Assembly: GCA_028752905.1 (NCBI GenBank)
Contig: JAQNBH010000010.1
Coordinates: 17,959,922-18,023,921, forward strand
Direction of reading: 5' to 3'
Length of the DNA: 64,000 nt
Source: Cladorhizidae sp. MBARI D1340-BT2
Taxonomy: Eukaryota; Porifera; Demospongiae; Poecilosclerida; Cladorhizidae
Every line of letters starts with the position of its first letter. Positions within the stretch are counted from its first letter, which is position 1. Below are positions 35,701 to 46,169 of the stretch, piece by piece. The notes beneath the pieces are model-generated. The model saw nothing but the letters and a program-made list of their open reading frames with translations, did not search any database and was not told the DNA's origin. Made by a program: the position numbers and the translations under genes.

Positions 35701-37050
35701 AGGGATGAGGTCGGCTTCCCGGAGGTTGAGGCCCGTCAGGAGTAGTGGGCCTGCCAGACAACTCTGGCAGCCTGTGTCGGCCATGGCGGTGGTGGCTAGT
35801 TGGTGTCTCTCCTCCCTCAGTGTGTGGCCATGGGTTCGGTAGTCCTCTTTGTGGGTTGACACTGTTACCTCGAAGATTGGTTGGGGCGGGGAGCGGCGTT
35901 GGGTCCACTGTTGGGCTCCGGAGTCCCAGGATTGATGAGGGAGGCTGCCCTCGGACATGGTGTTGACATGTTCCGAGACAGCACTCTCCCTCTCTGCTAG
36001 TTTAAGCCAACACAGGTGGGCGTAATGATTGGGGCGTTTGCATGAAGAGCAGGTGGAGCCGAATGCGGGGCACTGTGTTCGTCTGATAGCGGTGCGTGCC
36101 CTCTCTCCGTGGCCTTGGTGGCCACAGAAGCAACATGTGGCCTTTTGGTTGTTGGCTGGCCTGGCAATGTTGGCTTGCCCTCTGTTTGGGGTGGGCTGGG
36201 TCCGTGGTGACGCCCGTGGTGTGGAGATCTGTGGGCAGTTTGGTTTGATGGGGGTGGCTCTTGCTGACGAGCGTGGCGTGGGCGGGCGTTGCTGTTGCCT
36301 GTAGCCACTGAGGAGGGTATCTTCCTGGTCTGTCTCCTCATCGAGGGCGCTTGTCGAGGTGGGTGTTGTGATGGTGACCGCGGACCGCTTGCCTGCGGCC
36401 CTCACCTCGACAAATCTTATCGTTTCCTCCACAGTCATTTGTTGATTTGGGTCCTTCAGGAGATCTTCTTGTATATCTGCATCGGCCAGGCCGATGCAGA
36501 GTTGGTCAGCGACCCTCTGTTCTCCTTGGTTGTTAATGACGTCACAGCCTGTGCATTTCATCACGAATCTGCAAACCTCTGCCTGACCACGGAGTCGAGC
36601 TGCAAATGATCGTACTGGTTCACCCCGATCCTGGACCATCCGGGAAAGTGCGACTCGAGCCACCTTAGGGTTCTCTTCCTGCACCGCGAGGGCCTTGATG
36701 GCTGCCAGGAGGTCTGCCTCGGTGTGCTCCTCGATTGGTAAAGGGCCCACTATGTTGCGAGTGACGTCACGGCGAAGTTTAGAATCCAGGCACTCGAGCA
36801 ACTGGATTGCTACGTCAGCGCCGACCAGGTGGACGGCTCGTGAATAGGCGCTCCATCTGGTGAGAAAGTAGTGCCACCCCTCGGTGGTTCCCCCGGCCGC
36901 GATCTCTGGTCGGCGGACCGGGGTTGGCTTTGCTCTGGCTGCCTGACTGTGGATCAGCATGTGTCCGTTGAGGAGGGTGGCTACCACCTCTGGGGTCATC
37001 CCCTCTGGTGTGGCGAAGTCGCATCCCGGGTAGGGGCAGTTCACTGCCAT
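32710..37050 (-). CDS. Element 1 Gag-Pol polyprotein (frameshifted near its end)
   Basis: One 1446-codon frame with no Gag/Pol boundary stop. In order: an N-terminal C2H2-like finger (C5, C10, H30, H34); an alpha-helical capsid-like region (about 50-220); a Cys/His region with a CCHC knuckle, C-x2-C-x4-H-x4-C at 334-347; aspartic protease DTG at 425-427; RT with motif A Asp716 and catalytic CIDD at 776-779; RNase H with D926, E978, D1004 and D1051; integrase zinc finger (H1191, H1194, C1224, C1227) and catalytic D1255, D1307, E1343, spacing D-x35-E. The start is the ATG that begins MAVNCPYPGC, shared with element 2. Near 32783 a net 2-nt loss moves the frame, so the last about 24 residues are off-frame. 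It is otherwise intact and would act in retrotransposition. Confidence 0.93.
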   Translation of the reverse strand: MAVNCPYPGCDFATPEGMTPEVVATLLNGHMLIHSQAARAKPTPVRRPEIAAGGTTEGWHYFLTRWSAYSRAVHLVGADVAIQLLECLDSKLRRDVTRNIVGPLPIEEHTEADLLAAIKALAVQEENPKVARVALSRMVQDRGEPVRSFAARLRGQAEVCRFVMKCTGCDVINNQGEQRVADQLCIGLADADIQEDLLKDPNQQMTVEETIRFVEVRAAGKRSAVTITTPTSTSALDEETDQEDTLLSGYRQQQRPPTPRSSARATPIKPNCPQISTPRASPRTQPTPNRGQANIARPANNQKATCCFCGHQGHGERARTAIRRTQCPAFGSTCSSCKRPNHYAHLCWLKLAERESAVSEHVNTMSEGSLPHQSWDSGAQQWTQRRSPPQPIFEVTVSTHKEDYRTHGHTLREERHQLATTAMADTGCQSCLAGPLLLTGLNLREADLIPATLMMSSASGNNLPILGAALRIRSCHSDRETWQMVYFSPLATKLYLSLATCTDLGLIAEGFPLCASTWATPDQPLSQVQDLQARPSGPYTPSMVSKAVLTPPRPCRCPTRAPPPDRPTSLPFPVTEENRHRLERHLLDLYSASAFNVCEHQPLPMMSGPPLSLNIDSTAIPKPCHTPIAIPIHWQDEVKAGLDRDVRLGVLERVPLGTPVTWCHRMVICTKKDGSLRRTINFQPLNKHATRETHHCPSPFHQARAIPRQTKKTILDAWNGYHSVALNERDRHFTTFITPWGRYRYLTAPQGYIASGDAYTARYDALIANVVSKTKCIDDALLWSDDIMEAFHQATEWLHICAVNGITLNPRKFHFAEDTVEFAGFTVTPSEVRPANKYLESITDFPTPTSITDIRAWFGLVNQVSYTFAMTAAMLPFRALLKPSTPFTWTDELAEAFAASKLHICERIRVGVRIFDKDRPTCLATDWSKDGIGFWLFQKYCRCPSRDLFCCQDGWRVTLVGSRFTHPAESRYAPVEGEALAVADALDKARHFVLGCRDLVVAVDHKPLLKLFGDRCLEDIPNPRLRNIKEKTLRYRFRMVYIPGVRNHTSDALSRHPSGTRTPPRLHLPDDIAVPSPACPGSPSSSIEAIHCATPPLHEDDGLPSAVCSAISTIPISWEQLQVATTSDTTMQDLMFYIEDGPPDTRHMLPIAIRAYFPIIHILTIIDGVICYGERVVIPASLRPTCLAALHAAHQGTSGMTARATSSLYWPGLTTDIAATRNNCTTCHSNAPSQPAMPSTTPEEPEYPFQHICADFFHHEGSAYLVLVDRYSGWPIVAPATNGATGIAIILRDTFATFGIPASLTSDGGPEFASHSTRELLTNWGVHHRVSSAYNPHANNRAETGVKTIKRLIAGNTGPGGSLQSPFFKALLQYRNCPSPDTKMSPAMCLFGRPIRDLLPGIPARLRQPAENDTRLQHRDQALPPPITGPSTMGRALPRPLPPSLR

Positions 37051-37150
37051 GAGGTGGGTGGGCGATAATTAGAATGGCACCGAAAACGATCGATCCCCTA
37101 GACAGCACTCTTGCTGGTGGGGTGTAGTAGCTAACAGAGACTACACTTGG
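37051..37150 (-). other. Element 1 untranslated leader
   Basis: The stretch between the primer-binding site and the Gag ATG. It contains no ORF. It is expected to hold packaging signals, but I recognise none. Confidence 0.6.
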
Positions 37151-37166
37151 TCAGTTGATGCATACA
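37151..37166 (-). promoter_or_regulatory. Element 1 primer-binding site, self-complementary to its LTR
   Basis: Sense TGTATGCATCAACTGA starts at the first base after the 5' LTR, the canonical primer-binding position. It lacks the usual TGG complement of tRNA CCA. All 16 bases are complementary to sense TCAGTTGATGCATACA inside the same LTR (37236-37251). This fits self-priming by the 5' end of the transcript, as in Tf1 and sushi elements. Confidence 0.75.
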
Positions 37167-37356
37167 TAGTTAAGCGTAATACGCCGTCTCGTTGCCGATT
37201 CAAGAGGATTGAATATTGATATTGCAGGCATGAGATGTATGCATCAACTGAATGTATGTCAATCAGCATGCGTGAGGTAAGGGGTCATCAACATGGTAAA
37301 GGTCCGTGCGTAGTGATGTGCATACATAGGTGTCTACTATAGGAAAGTATTGTCTA
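37167..37356 (-). repeat. Element 1, 5' LTR
   Basis: 190 bp, TA...TA. It holds sense TTCAGTTG at 37252-37245, an initiator-like TCAGTY motif. The transcript predicted to start there would begin with the sequence complementary to the primer site. I see no clear TATA box or polyadenylation signal. Confidence 0.93.
37236..37251 (-). promoter_or_regulatory. Predicted transcript start (Inr) and self-primer, element 1
   Basis: Sense TCAGTTGATGCATACA. TCAGTT matches the metazoan initiator consensus TCAGTY, which places +1 at the A (37249). The following bases pair with the primer site at 37151-37166. The role is inferred from complementarity and from the matching arrangement in element 2. Confidence 0.65.
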
Positions 37357-37361
37357 GAACT
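37357..37361. repeat. Target-site duplication, right copy (GAACT)
   Basis: Matches 31892-31896. The 5S spacer resumes here as GAACTTGGGG, continuous with the sequence interrupted at 31896. Confidence 0.92.
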
Positions 37362-37612
37362 TGGGGAAAAGAAGATGAAAAAAATAGAGTGCACAAAACA
37401 TTAGTAACCGCTGTTGAATTGGAACAAGCCGGAAATCTGTCTCTTCTATATTATGAAACAGATGTTAAGACTTGTCACATTATGAAACAGATGTTAAGAA
37501 TAGTGTCATATTATGAAACAGATGTCATATTGAAGAGTTTTAATGCAGCGGTGAGAAAACATAGCTTGAAGAGAAAATGCATTTTATAAGTGATGAAATG
37601 TGCTGTCTGGAT

Positions 37613-37731
37613 GCCTACGACCATACCACGTTGAGAACACCGGTTCTCGTCCGATCACCGAAGTTAAGCAGCGTTGGGCCTGCCCAGTACTTGGATGGGT
37701 GACCAACTGGGAACAGCAGGTGTTGTAGGCT
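37613..37731 (+). rRNA. 5S rRNA: 5S rRNA, copy 23
   Basis: Full length with two adjacent C-box changes, G93 to A and C94 to A (GACCAACTGGG). It lies 256 bp downstream of element 1. G93 to A is shared with copies 21 and 22 across the element, so they have a common origin. The double change may weaken TFIIIA binding. Confidence 0.94.
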
Positions 37732-39052
37732 TTTTGCTGGCCTCTCTCTTTTTTTTCTTCTTCTTTTTCACCTCTTACTTTGTACAATAGTAATTCTACT
37801 CGGCAAGCGTAGAACCATGAATTCAGTCAGACATTTGGCATTTGCACTTGGCTGAACAGTTGGATCAGGGAAAAACAACAGCATGTGCCAAGATTTTGTT
37901 TGCCATTTAACCTGGAGGAAAAAATTGGATATATCGTATTTAAAAAATCGACCCATGCTGCTTCGACTACCTTCTGCCACCACTTGGTGATAATATATAG
38001 AACTTGGAGGAAAACATGAAGGGAAAAATGAGCACCACTGTGGATTGGAACAAGCCTATCGATGTTTAGTTCTTTTACGCGTGGAGGGAATAAAGTTGGG
38101 CTGAAATGAAATAGTGCAGCTTGTACTTTCGAACATGCCTTCTCTTGTGTGTTCTTAATTGAACCAGTTTTTATTCGTGGTAAAAGATTGGTTAACAAAT
38201 GCCTCCACTGGAGTTGATTTCAGCCTTGTGTCATACTCCACTTCTAGTCCACTTTGAAGGACAGGATATCTGAAAGTGAGGTCAGCTTTGATAGCTAAAA
38301 AAAAAATGATTTAAAATTGTTAGAAATGGAAAAGAAAAAGGAAGAGTTGGAGCTTCACAGAGTCTTTTAAGATCTGTGACAAAGCCAAACTTATGATATT
38401 ATGTATATCACAAGTTCAAGTATTGAATGTACTCTCTGCTTCGACTAATACCAAGCTGATGTGTCATCTGATGGAGTTCTATATAGTGAAAATTGGGTAC
38501 AGCATCATCATGTTTGCAGGGGATGCCTGAAGATTGTGTCTCTAAAACAACGAGGGCTGGTTTTGATCAGTGATAGTATCCTTAGTGTGAATGGTTACTA
38601 TAGGGTTGATATTTCGTGGACTTTTTGCTCATTTTTGTTTCCAATCTGGTCTAGAAGGGGTAAGGATCGTCACGTTTTGACCGTCACTGCGAAGTGAACT
38701 TCCAGGTAGACGTTAGCAGTCCTAACGAAAGCTGATCTACTGTCCAGGAGAAATTGGCTGACCCTCAATTGATACTAGGACCTTGCGAATGACATAAGAA
38801 CTTGGGGAAAAGAAGATGAAAAAATAGAGTGCACAAAACATTAGTAACCGCTGTTGAATTGGAACAAGCCGGAAATCTGTCTCTTCTATATTATGAAACA
38901 GATGTTAAGACTTGTCACATTATGAAACAGATGTTAAGAATAGTGTCATATTATGAAACAGATGTCATATTGAAGAGTTTTAACGCAGCGGTAAGAAAAC
39001 ATAGCTTGAAGAGAAAATGCATTTTATAAGTGCTGAAATGTGCTGTCTGGAT

Positions 39053-39171
39053 GCCTACGACCATACCACGTTGAGAACACCGGTTCTCGTCCGATCACCG
39101 AAGTTAAGCAGCGTTGGGCCTGCCCAGTACTTGGATGGGTGACCGCCTGGGAACAGCAGGTGTTGTAGGCT
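39053..39171 (+). rRNA. 5S rRNA: 5S rRNA, copy 24 (consensus)
   Basis: Identical to the consensus. The upstream has the private AAGTGCTGAAATG variant shared only with copy 25. Long-type spacer, C at -10. Confidence 0.97.
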
Positions 39172-40492
39172 TTTTGCTGGCCTCTCTCTTTTTTTTCTTC
39201 TTCTTTTTCACCTCTTACTTTGTGCAATAGTAATTCTACTCGGCAAGCGTAGAACCATGAATTCAGTCAGACATTTGGCATTTGCACTTGGCTGAACAGT
39301 TTGACCAGGGAAAAACAACAGCATGTGCCAAGATTTTGTTTGCCATTTAACCTGGAGGAAAAAATTGGATATATCGTATTTAAAAAATCGACCCATGCTG
39401 CTTCGACTACCTTCTGCCACCACTTGGTGATAATATATAGAACTTGGAGGAAAACATGAAGGGAAAAATGAGCACCACTGTGGATTGGAACAAGCCTATC
39501 GATGTTTAGTTCTTTTACGCGTGGAGGGAATAAAGTTGGGCTGAAATGAAATAGTGCAGCTTGTACTTTCGAACATGCCTTCTCTTGTGTGTTCTTAATT
39601 GAACCAGTTTTTATTCGTGGTAAAAGATTGGTTAACAAATGCCTCCACTGGAGTTGATTTCAGCCTTGTGTCATACTCCACTTCTAGTCCACTTTGAAGG
39701 ACAGGATATCTGAAAGTGAGGTCAGCTTTGATAGCTAAAAAAAAAATGATTTAAAATTGTTAGAAATGGAAAAGAAAAAGGAAGAGTTGGAGCTTCACAG
39801 AGTCTTTTAAGATCTGTGACAAAGCCAAACTTATGATATTATGTATATCACAAGTTCAAGTATTGAATGTACTCTCTGCTTCGACTAATACCAAGCTGAT
39901 GTGTCATCTGATGGAGTTCTATATAGTGAAAATTGGGTACAGCATCATCATGTTTGCAGGGGATGCCTGAAGATTGTGTCTCTAAAACAACGAGGGCTGG
40001 TTTTGATCAGTGATAGTATCCTTAGTGTGAATGGTTACTATAGGGTTGATATTTCGTGGACTTTTTGCTCATTTTTGTTTCCAATCTGGTCTAGAAGGGG
40101 TAAGGATCGTCACGTTTTGACCGTCACTGCGAAGTGAACTTCCAGGTAGACGTTAGCAGTCCTAACGAAAGCTGATCTACTGTCCAGGAGAAATTGGCTG
40201 ACCCTCAATTGATACTAGGACCTTGCGAATGACATAAGAACTTGGGGAAAAGAAGATGAAAAAATAGAGTGCACAAAACATTAGTAACCGCTGTTGAATT
40301 GGAACAAGCCGGAAATCTGTCTCTTCTATATTATGAAACAGATGTTAAGACTTGTCACATTATGAAACAGATGTTAAGAATAGTGTCATATTATGAAACA
40401 GATGTCATATTGAAGAGTTTTAACGCAGCGGTAAGAAAACATAGCTTGAAGAGAAAATGCATTTTATAAGTGCTGAAATGTGCTGTCTGGAT

Positions 40493-40611
40493 GCCTACGA
40501 CCATACCACGTTGAGAACACCGGTTCTCGTCCGATCACCGAAGTTAAGCAGCGTTGGGCCTGCCCAGTACTTGGATGGGTGACCGCCTGGGAACAGCAGG
40601 TGTTGTAGGCT
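40493..40611 (+). rRNA. 5S rRNA: 5S rRNA, copy 25 (consensus)
   Basis: Identical to the consensus. Its downstream spacer shares AATCGAACCATGC, CTTTAGAACATG, ATCTTAAAGTGAGG and TGATGGCTAT with the spacer after copy 28, 4118 bp away. Confidence 0.97.
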
Positions 40612-41860
40612 TTTTGCTGGCCTCTCTCTTTTTTTTCTTCTTCTTTTTCACCTCTTACTTTGTGCAATAGTAATTCTACTCGGCAAGCGTAGAACCATGA
40701 ATTCAGTCAGACATTTGGCATTTGCACTTGGCTGAACAGTTTGACCAGGGAAAAACAACAGCATGTGCCAAGATTTTGTTTGCCATTGAACTTGGAGGAA
40801 AAAATTGGATATATCGTATTTAAAAAATCGAACCATGCTGCTTCGACTACCCTCTGCCACCACTTGGTGATAATATATAGAACTTGGAGGAAAACATGAA
40901 GGGAAAAATGAGCACCACTGTGGATTGGAACAAGCCTATCGATGTTTAGTTCTTTTACGCATGGAGGGAATAAAGTTGGGCTGAAATGAAATAGTGCAGC
41001 TTGTACTTTAGAACATGCCTTCTCTTGTGTGTTCTTAATTGAACGAGTTTTTATTCGGGGTAAAAGATTGGTTAACAAATGCCTCCACTGGAGTTGATTT
41101 CAGCCTTGTGTCATACTCCACTTCTAGTCCACTTTGAAGGACAGGATATCTTAAAGTGAGGTCAGCTTTGATGGCTATAAAAAAAAAATGATTTAAAATT
41201 GTTAGAAATGGAAAAGAAAAAGGAAGAGTTGGAGCTTCACAGAGTCTTTTAAGATCTGTGACAAAGCCAAACTTATGATGTTATGTATATCACAAGTTCA
41301 AGTATTGAATGTACTCTCTGCTTCGACTAATACCAAGCTGATGTGTCATCTGATGGAGTTCTATATAGTGAAAATTGGGTACAGCATCATCATGTTTGCA
41401 GGGGATGCCTGAAGATTGTGTCTCTAAAAACAACGAGGGCTGGTTTTGATCAGTGATAGTATCCTTAGTGTGAATGGTTACTATAGGGTTGATATTTCGT
41501 GGACTTTTTGCTCATTTTTGTTTCCAATGCAAATTCTGGTCTAGAAGGGGTAAGGATCGTCACGTTTTGACCTTCACTGCGAAGTGAACTTCCAGGTACA
41601 AGTTAGTAGTCCTAACGAAAGCTGATCTACGGTCCAGGAGAAATTGGCTGACTCTCAATTGATACTAGGACCTTGCGAATGATATAAGAACTTGGGGAAA
41701 AGAAGATGAAAAAAATAGAGTGCACAAAACATTAGTAACCGCTGTTGAATTGGAACAAGCCGGAAATCTGTCTCTTCTAGAAGAGTTTTAACGCAGCGGT
41801 GAGAAAACATAGCTTGAAGAGAAAATGCATTTTATAAGTGATGAAATGTGGTGTCTGGAT

Positions 41861-41979
41861 GCCTATGACCATACCACGTTGAGAACACCGGTTCTCGTCC
41901 GATCACCGAAGTTAAGCAGCGTTGGGCCTGCCCAGTACTTGGATGGGTGACCGCCTGGGAACAGCAGGTGTTGTAGGCT
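41861..41979 (+). rRNA. 5S rRNA: 5S rRNA, copy 26
   Basis: Full length with one change, C6 to T in helix I, which still allows a U-G pair. Short-type spacer, G at -10. First of three short units at 1375-bp spacing. Confidence 0.95.
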
Positions 41980-43235
41980 TTTTGCTGGCCTCTCTCTTTT
42001 TTTTCTTCTTCTTTTTCACCTCTTACTTTGTGCAATAGTAATTCTACTCGGCAAGCGTAGAACCATGAATTCAGTCAGACATTTGGCATTTACACTTGGC
42101 TGAACAATTTGATCAGGGAAAAACAACAGCATGTGCCAAGATTTTGTTTGCCATTGAACTTGGAGGAAAAAATTGGATATATCGTATTTAAAAAATCGAC
42201 CCATGCTGCTTCGACTACCCTCTGCCACCACTTGGTGATAATATATAGAACTTGGAGGAAAATATGAAGGGAAAAATGAGCACCACTGTGGATTGGAACA
42301 AGCCTATCGATGTTTAGTTCTTTTACGCGTGGAGGGAATAAAGTTGGGCTGAAATGAAATAGTGCAGCTTGTACTTTCGAACATGCCTTCTCTTGTGTGT
42401 TCTTAATTGAACGAGTTTTTATTCGTGGTAAAAGATTGGTTAACAAATGCCTCCACTGGAGTTGATTTCAGCCTTGTGTCATACTCCACTTCTAGTCCAC
42501 TTTGAAGGACAGGATATCTGAAAGTGAGGTCAGCTTTGATAGCTATAAAAAAAAAATGATTTAAAATTGTTAGAAATGGAAAAGAAAAAGGAAGATTTGG
42601 AGCTTCACAGTCTTTTAAGATCTGTGACAAAGCCAAACTTATGATGTTATGTATATCACAAGTTCAAGTATTGAATGTACTCTCTGCTTCGACTAATACC
42701 AAGCTGATGTGTCATCTGATGGAGTTCTATATAGTGAAAATTGGGTACAGCATCATCATGTTTGCAGGGGATGCCTGAAGATTGTGTCTCTAAAAACAAC
42801 GAGGGCTGGTTTTGATCAGTGATAGTATCCTTAGTGTGAATGGTTACTATAGGGTTGATATTTCGTGGACTTTTTGCTCATTTTTGTTTCCAATGCAAAT
42901 AGAAATATGTCTGGTCTAGAAGGGGTAAGGATCGTCACGTTTTGACCGTCACTGCGAAGTGAACTTCCAGGTACAAGTTAGTAGTCCTAACGAAAGCTGA
43001 TCTACGGTCCAGGAGAAATTGGCTGACTCTCAATTGATACTAGGACCTTGCGAATGACATAAGAACTTGGGGAAAAGAAGATGGAAAAAATAGAGTGCAC
43101 AAAACATTAGTAGCCGCTGTTGAATTGGAACAAGCCGGAAATCTGTCTCTTCTAGAAGAGTTTTAACGCAGCGGTGAGAAAACATAGCTTGAAGAGAAAA
43201 TGCATTTTATAAGTGATGAAATGTGGTGTCTGGAT

Positions 43236-43354
43236 GCCTACGACCATACCACGTTGAGAACACCGGTTCTCGTCCGATCACCGAAGTTAAGCAGCGTTGG
43301 GCCTGCCCAGTACTTGGATGGGTGACCGCCTGGGAACAGCAGGTGTTGTAGGCT
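43236..43354 (+). rRNA. 5S rRNA: 5S rRNA, copy 27 (consensus)
   Basis: Identical to the consensus. The base stretch after the T5 reads GTTGGCC instead of GCTGGCC. Exactly 1375 bp from copies 26 and 28. Confidence 0.97.
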
Positions 43355-44610
43355 TTTTGTTGGCCTCTCTCTTTTTTTTCTTCTTCTTTTTCACCTCTTA
43401 CTTTGTGCAATAGTAATTCTACTCGGCAAGCGTAGAACCATGAATTCAGTCAGACATTTGGCATTTGCACTTGGCTGAACAGTTTGACCAGGGAAAAACA
43501 ACAGCATGTGCCAAGATTTTGTTTGCCATTGAACTTGGAGGAAAAAATTGGATATATCGTATTTAAAAAATCGACCCATGCTGCTTCGACTACCCTCTGC
43601 CACCACTTGGTGATAATATATAGAACTTGGAGGAAAATATGAAGGGAAAAATGAGCACCACTGTGGATTGGAACAAGCCTATCGATGTTTAGTTCTTTTA
43701 CGCGTGGAGGGAATAAAGTTGGGCTGAAATGAAATAGTGCAGCTTGTACTTTCGAACATGCCTTCTCTTGTGTGTTCTTAATTGAACGAGTTTTTATTCG
43801 TGGTAAAAGATTGGTTAACAAATGCCTCCACTGGAGTTGATTTCAGCCTTGTGTCATACTCCACTTCTAGTCCACTTTGAAGGACAGGATATCTGAAAGT
43901 GAGGTCAGCTTTGATAGCTATAAAAAAAAAATGATTTAAAATTGTTAGAAATGGAAAAGAAAAAGGAAGATTTGGAGCTTCACAGTCTTTTAAGATCTGT
44001 GACAAAGCCAAACTTATGATGTTATGTATATCACAAGTTCAAGTATTGAATGTACTCTCTGCTTCGACTAATACCAAGCTGATGTGTCATCTGATGGAGT
44101 TCTATATAGTGAAAATTGGGTACAGCATCATCATGTTTGCAGGGGATGCCTGAAGATTGTGTCTCTAAAAACAACGAGGGCAGGTTTTGATCAGTGATAG
44201 TATCCTTAGTGTGAATGGTTACTATAGGGTTGATATTTCGTGGACTTTTTGCTCATTTTTGTTTCCAATGCAAATAGAAATATGTCTGGTCTAGAAGGGG
44301 TAAGGATCGTCACGTTTTGACCGTCACTGCGAAGTGAACTTCCAGGTACAAGGTAGTAGTCCTAACGAAAGCTGATCTACGGTCCAGGAGAAATTGGCTG
44401 ACTCTCAATTGATACTAGGACCTTGCGAATGACATAAGAACTTGGGGAAAAGAAGATGAAAAAAATAGAGTGCACAAAACATTAGTAGCCGCTGTTGAAT
44501 TGGAACAAGCCGGAAATCTGTCTCTTCTAGAAGAGTTTTAACGCAGTGGTGAGAAAACATAGCTTGAAGAGAAAATGCATTTTATAAGTGATGAAATGTG
44601 GTGTCTGGAT

Positions 44611-44729
44611 GCCTACGACCATACCACGTTGAGAACACCGGTTCTCGTCCGATCACCGAAGTTAAGCAGCGTTGGGCCTGCCCAGTACTTGGATGGGTGA
44701 CCGCCTGGGAACAGCAGGTGTTGTAGGCT
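44611..44729 (+). rRNA. 5S rRNA: 5S rRNA, copy 28 (consensus)
   Basis: Identical to the consensus. Short-type upstream spacer, followed by a spacer that is a near copy of the one after copy 25. Confidence 0.97.
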
Positions 44730-46053
44730 TTTTGCTGGCCTCTCTCTTTTTTTTCTTCTTCTTTTTCACCTCTTACTTTGTGCAATAGTAATTCTACTCG
44801 GCAAGCGTAGAACCATGAATTCAGTCAGACATTTGGCATTTGCACTTGGCTGAACAGTTTGACCAGGGAAAAACAACAGCATGTGCCAAGATTTTGTTTG
44901 CCATTGAACTTGGAGGAAAAAATTGGATATATCGTATTTAAAAAATCGAACCATGCTGCTTCGACTACCCTCTGCCACCACTTGGTGATAATATATAGAA
45001 CTTGGAGGAAAACATGAAGGGAAAAATGAGCACCACTGTGGATTGGAACAAGCCTATCGATGTTTAGTTCTTTTACGCATGGAGGGAATAAAGTTGGGCT
45101 GAAATGAAATAGTGCAGCTTGTACTTTAGAACATGCCTTCTCTTGTGTGTTCTTAATTGAACGAGTTTTTATTCGGGGTAAAAGATTGGTTAACAAATGC
45201 CTCCACTGGAGTTGATTTCAGCCTTGTGTCATACTCCACTTCTAGTCCACTTTGAAGGACAGGATATCTTAAAGTGAGGTCAGCTTTGATGGCTATAAAA
45301 AAAAAATGATTTAAAATTGTTAGAAATGGAAAAGAAAAAGGAAGAGTTGGAGCTTCACAGAGTCTTTTAAGATCTGTGACAAAGCCAAACTTATGATGTT
45401 ATGTATATCACAAGTTCAAGTATTGAATGTACTCTCTGCTTCGACTAATACCAAGCTGATGTGTCATCTGATGGAGTTCTATATAGTGAAAATTGGGTAC
45501 AGCATCATCATGTTTGCAGGGGATGCCTGAAGATTGTGTCTCTAAAAACAACGAGGGCTGGTTTTGATCAGTGATAGTATCCTTAGTGTGAATGGTTACT
45601 ATAGGGTTGATATTTCGTGGACTTTTTGCTCATTTTTGTTTCCAATCTGGTCTAGAAGGGGTAAGGATCGTCACGTTTTGACCGTCACTGCGAAGTGAAC
45701 TTCCAGGTAGAAGTTAGCAGTCCTAACGAAAGCTGATCTACTGTCCAGGAGAAATTGGCTGACCCTCAATTGATACTAGGACCTTGCGAATGACATAAGA
45801 ACTTGGGGAAAAGAAGATGAAAAAATAGAGTGCACAAAACATTAGTAACTGCTGTTGAATTGGAACAAGCCGGAAATCTGTCTCTTCTATATTATGAAAC
45901 AGATGTTAAGACTTGTCACATTATGAAACAGATGTTAAGAATAGTGTCATATTATGAAACAGATGTCATATTGAAGAGTTTTAACGCAGCGGTAAGAAAA
46001 CATAGCTTGAAGAGAAAATGCATTTTATAAGTGATGAAATGTGCTATCTGGAT

Positions 46054-46169
46054 GCCTACGACCATACCACGTTGAGAACACCGGCTCTCGTCCGATCACC
46101 GAAGTTAAGCAGCGTTGGGCCTGCCCAGTACTTGGATGGGTGACCGCCTGGGAACAGCAGTTGTAGGCT
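46054..46169 (+). rRNA. 5S rRNA: 5S rRNA, copy 29 (3-nt deletion)
   Basis: 116 nt. T32 is C, and three bases are missing just before the helix I 3' strand (AGCAGTTGTAGGCT). The -10 region also reads GCTATCTGG. Helix I can still pair, but helix V and its junction lose bases. Probably a declining copy. Confidence 0.9.

Larger units (their letters stand above)
31897..37356 (-). mobile_element. Ty3-like LTR retrotransposon, element 1
   Basis: A 5460-bp element on the - strand, framed by 190-bp LTRs and GAACT target duplications, so a genuine insertion into the 5S spacer 256 bp upstream of copy 23. The order in sense is 5' LTR, self-complementary primer site, one gag-pol frame, polypurine tract, 3' LTR. 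The interior is GC-rich against the AT-rich array. LTR termini are TA...TA, not the common TG...CA. The two LTRs differ at 4 of 190 positions, so the insertion is fairly young. One frameshift disables the integrase C-terminus. Confidence 0.95.
37900..40780 (+). repeat. Near-identical tandem doublet, 1440 bp x 2 (copies 24, 25)
   Basis: The two segments share private variants: TTTGCCATTTAACCTGG, TTGAACCAGTTTTT, TAGCTAAAAAAAAAATG, a TCTAAAACAACG form with two A lost, and AAGTGCTGAAATG before the gene. The period is exactly 1440 bp. A recent duplication. Confidence 0.9.

Noticed and set aside
32135..36609. Several + strand ORFs of 60-260 codons across element 1
   Set aside because: They lie antisense to the Gag-Pol frame, which shows clear domain motifs. 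They result from GC-rich coding in the opposite strand.
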